In this document: positions 7,462-9,203 of the stretch, piece by piece | How the letters are laid out: each line of letters opens with the position of its first letter | Position numbering within the stretch: the first letter of the stretch is position 1 | Assembly (NCBI GenBank): GCA_902766265.1 | Contig: CACXCY010000048.1 | Coordinates: 1-9,203, forward strand | Source of the DNA: an uncultured Bacteroidota bacterium | Lineage (GTDB): Bacteria > Bacteroidota > Bacteroidia > Bacteroidales > P3 | Length of the DNA stretch: 9,203 nucleotides | Reading direction: 5' to 3' | Program-made: the position numbers and the translations under genes | The notes under the pieces: model-generated | Seen by the model: only the letters and a program-made list of their open reading frames with translations | Database searches by the model: none | What the model was told of the DNA's origin: nothing

Positions 7462-8400
7462 ATGCCTGCCCCCATCTGTCTTTTTGTCTATAACCGCCCT
7501 GCCGAAACCGCACGTTTATTGAATGCCTTACATCAATGTCCGGAATCTACAGCAAGTACCCTATATATTTTTTCTGATGGACCCAAAACCGATACAGACA
7601 AAGCCGATGTAGACCAAGTACGGGATCTATTATCAAACATTGACGGTTTTGCAAGAATCCACATCTTCTCAAAGGATACCAATGCGGGGCTATCCGCTTC
7701 CATAATACATGGTGTATCCACCATACTGAAAGAGCATGACTCTGTCATCGTGCTGGAGGACGACCTGGAGATGGCTCCTGACTTTCTAACCTTCATGAAC
7801 AAAGCTCTTGAAACGTATAAAGAACGACATGATATATGGTCCATCTCTGGATACACTCCAAATATACCCATTCCCGCCGATTACCCTTATGATGTATTCC
7901 TCGTCCAGAGACCACAATGCTGGGGGTGGGCCACATGGGGTGACCGCTGGGAGCTAATTGATTGGAATGCCAAACAGTCATCAATCCTAAGCAACAGGAA
8001 ACAACGCAGAAGTTTTAACCAAGGGGGTAACGATCTTTATCGCACTCTTGATATGTGGCAGCATGGACGCATAGACACATGGGCGATACGCTGGGTGTTT
8101 GCTGCATGGCTACAACATTGCTGGACAGTCAACCCTATTCATTCAAAGATAAAAAATACTGGGTTTTCTACCGCTGCCACACACCATGGATGGCACGACT
8201 GCCGACACATTGTGGAACTTAACTACCTACAAGACAAACATACCGAATTTATATCCGATATTCATGCAGATCCAAGAATATGCAAATCGTTTAAACGCCA
8301 CCATGACCTCGGTATCATTAGCAGCATTGGATACTTCATGCGCCGATATGGGCTGGGCTATCACTTTGCCAAACGTATTTTAGGAACCCGCTTAAGATAA
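7462..8400 (+). CDS. GT-A-fold glycosyltransferase with LEDD motif (GNT-I-like family)
   Basis: A 312-residue protein starting MPAPICLFVYNRPAETARLLNAL, the N-terminal pattern of a bacterial sugar-transferase group related in fold to eukaryotic GlcNAc-transferase I. YIFSDGPK (about 35-42) and KDTNAGLSASIIHGV (about 71-85) fit the nucleotide-binding half. VIVLEDDLEMAPDFL (about 95-109) carries EDD at 99-101, the form of the metal-binding DxD seen in GNT-I-type enzymes. QCWGWATWGDRW (about 152-163) and RIDTWAIRWVFAAW (about 203-216) are Trp-rich acceptor-side motifs that recur in this family. No signal peptide or clear membrane helix is seen. Its ATG comes 25 bases after the previous TGA, the widest gap inside the transferase run but with no recognisable promoter. 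It is the last transferase; 57 bases follow before the DUF218 gene. The sugar is unknown, and GlcNAc is only a guess from the fold family. Confidence 0.85.
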   Translation: MPAPICLFVYNRPAETARLLNALHQCPESTASTLYIFSDGPKTDTDKADVDQVRDLLSNIDGFARIHIFSKDTNAGLSASIIHGVSTILKEHDSVIVLEDDLEMAPDFLTFMNKALETYKERHDIWSISGYTPNIPIPADYPYDVFLVQRPQCWGWATWGDRWELIDWNAKQSSILSNRKQRRSFNQGGNDLYRTLDMWQHGRIDTWAIRWVFAAWLQHCWTVNPIHSKIKNTGFSTAATHHGWHDCRHIVELNYLQDKHTEFISDIHADPRICKSFKRHHDLGIISSIGYFMRRYGLGYHFAKRILGTRLR

Positions 8401-8457
8401 ATCCCGCCTATCAAATTTAAGTAATATCATAGGTCTCCAACATTAAAACTTGCTGAT

Positions 8458-9203
8458 TTGTTCTACATCATATCAAAAATTCTAAAAGTATTCCTTTTCC
8501 CTTGGACATGGATTATCGGATTGCTGCTTATTGCTATCTTTCTGCAAGATCGCAAACATCGCAACAAAGTGCTTATCATAGCACTGGGGATATTTATCAT
8601 CTTTACAAATCAGCCCTGTCTGCAACTATGCCAATACTGGACTACAAAATCATATTGCAGCCAAACCGACCCAGACCGATATTATCCTGTAGTCGTCGTG
8701 ATGGGGGGCTTTGGCCAGATGAATACAAGTACTGGCCAACTAAATCCATATAACGACCGGGGTGGACGGCTATACGAACCTTTACGCCTGCAGAAAATGG
8801 GGATTGTCGGACGGATTCTCATCAGTGGAGACCAGACCATAGCAATTGACAAAAGCGGAAATTCAACGGAGAAGATATTTCGAAATTATCTGCATGGATT
8901 CGGCACACCTGACAGTTGCATCATTTCCGAACCATACGCTCGCAACACTCAAGAAAATGCCGCCTACAGCATTGCCATTCTTGACTCATTGGGCTACACT
9001 CCCAGAGATTGCCTACTTGTTACCTCAGCCACTCACATGAAACGTGCACATGACTGCTTTGCTGCTCTTAACTGGCCTTTGGATACATACGCAGTCAATA
9101 TATATCCTAAGCCGATACATTTGCAATTAAAAAATTTCCTGCCGAGCTATGAGGTCGCCACCGATTGGCAAGAATTGCTCAACGAATGGTTTGGAAATAT
9201 CAT
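8458..9203 (+). CDS. ElyC/SanA/YdcF-like (DUF218) membrane protein, TTG start, 3' end outside window
   Basis: The frame is open from an in-frame TAA at 8422 to the window edge, with no ATG until 8701, which is too late. TTG at 8458 is the best start: it gives FYIISKILKVFLFPWTW and a first membrane helix, as in full-length relatives; 248 residues are visible. Two hydrophobic segments (about 8-29 and 37-50) lie either side of the basic stretch DRKHRNK. A DUF218 domain then begins with YPVVVVMGG (about 76-84), followed by GRILISGD (about 118-125), EPYARNTQENA (about 158-168, the family signature) and LLVTSATHMKRA (about 186-197). Usual length is about 250-260, so only some 10 residues should be missing. 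Known relatives act in envelope biogenesis: E. coli ElyC affects peptidoglycan assembly and undecaprenyl-phosphate use, and SanA affects vancomycin resistance. Exact activity is unknown. The glycan-cluster position suits a carrier-lipid or envelope role, but this is inferred. Confidence 0.88.
   Translation, partial: MFYIISKILKVFLFPWTWIIGLLLIAIFLQDRKHRNKVLIIALGIFIIFTNQPCLQLCQYWTTKSYCSQTDPDRYYPVVVVMGGFGQMNTSTGQLNPYNDRGGRLYEPLRLQKMGIVGRILISGDQTIAIDKSGNSTEKIFRNYLHGFGTPDSCIISEPYARNTQENAAYSIAILDSLGYTPRDCLLVTSATHMKRAHDCFAALNWPLDTYAVNIYPKPIHLQLKNFLPSYEVATDWQELLNEWFGNI

Noticed and set aside
8401..8457. Small gene or terminator in the gap before the DUF218 gene
   Set aside because: The gap is AT-rich with stops and no inverted repeat or conserved peptide that I can recognise.
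8502..9040. Two short + strand reading frames (8502-8753 and 8846-9040)
   Set aside because: They lie in other frames inside the DUF218 gene, whose own frame carries family motifs throughout; they are shadows.

Overview
The window looks like chromosomal DNA from the phylum Bacteroidota, most likely the order Bacteroidales (a Prevotella- or Bacteroides-like gut or oral organism). This rests on three things: a Bacteroidota-style OmpA C-terminal domain with a 'TG' segment after the ligand-binding Asp, the protein family types, and the lack of consistent Shine-Dalgarno sequences before clear gene starts. This is recognition by eye, not a database match. All genes are on the + strand and packed tightly. 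I see no rRNA, tRNA, CRISPR array, insertion sequence or integrase, and no gene-free stretch longer than about 60 bases.

Layout. (1) Positions 2-808 hold the 3' part of an outer-membrane OmpA-family gene whose start lies upstream of the window. (2) After a 50-base gap, a run of seven surface-polysaccharide genes begins at 859: three consecutive GT4-type (GT-B fold) glycosyltransferases (859-2049, 2046-3149, 3155-4255), a multi-pass O-antigen polymerase/ligase-like membrane protein with a GTG start (4268-5590), and three GT-A-type transferases (5587-6516, 6513-7436, 7462-8400). Three junctions are 4-base ATGA stop/start overlaps and the other gaps are 5 to 25 bases, which indicates one transcript. 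(3) After 57 bases comes an ElyC/SanA/YdcF-like (DUF218) membrane-anchored gene. It has no usable ATG near its 5' end and appears to start with TTG at 8458; it runs off the right edge close to its natural end.

How the genes may work together (inference). Six transferases would build an oligosaccharide on a lipid carrier at the inner face of the cytoplasmic membrane, and the membrane protein would polymerise it or transfer it at the outer face. This is a Wzy-type capsule, O-antigen or exopolysaccharide pathway, or a glycan-ligation pathway. The initiating sugar-phosphate transferase, Wzx flippase, chain-length/export proteins and sugar-nucleotide synthesis genes are not in this window, so the locus is only partly seen or depends on genes elsewhere. 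The DUF218 protein at the end fits an envelope role, since E. coli ElyC is linked to undecaprenyl-phosphate use, but its link to this cluster is positional only. Nothing here clearly amounts to a new system. The most interesting items are the TTG-start DUF218 gene, the Cys-rich insert in the first GT4 enzyme, and two poorly characterised GT-A families.
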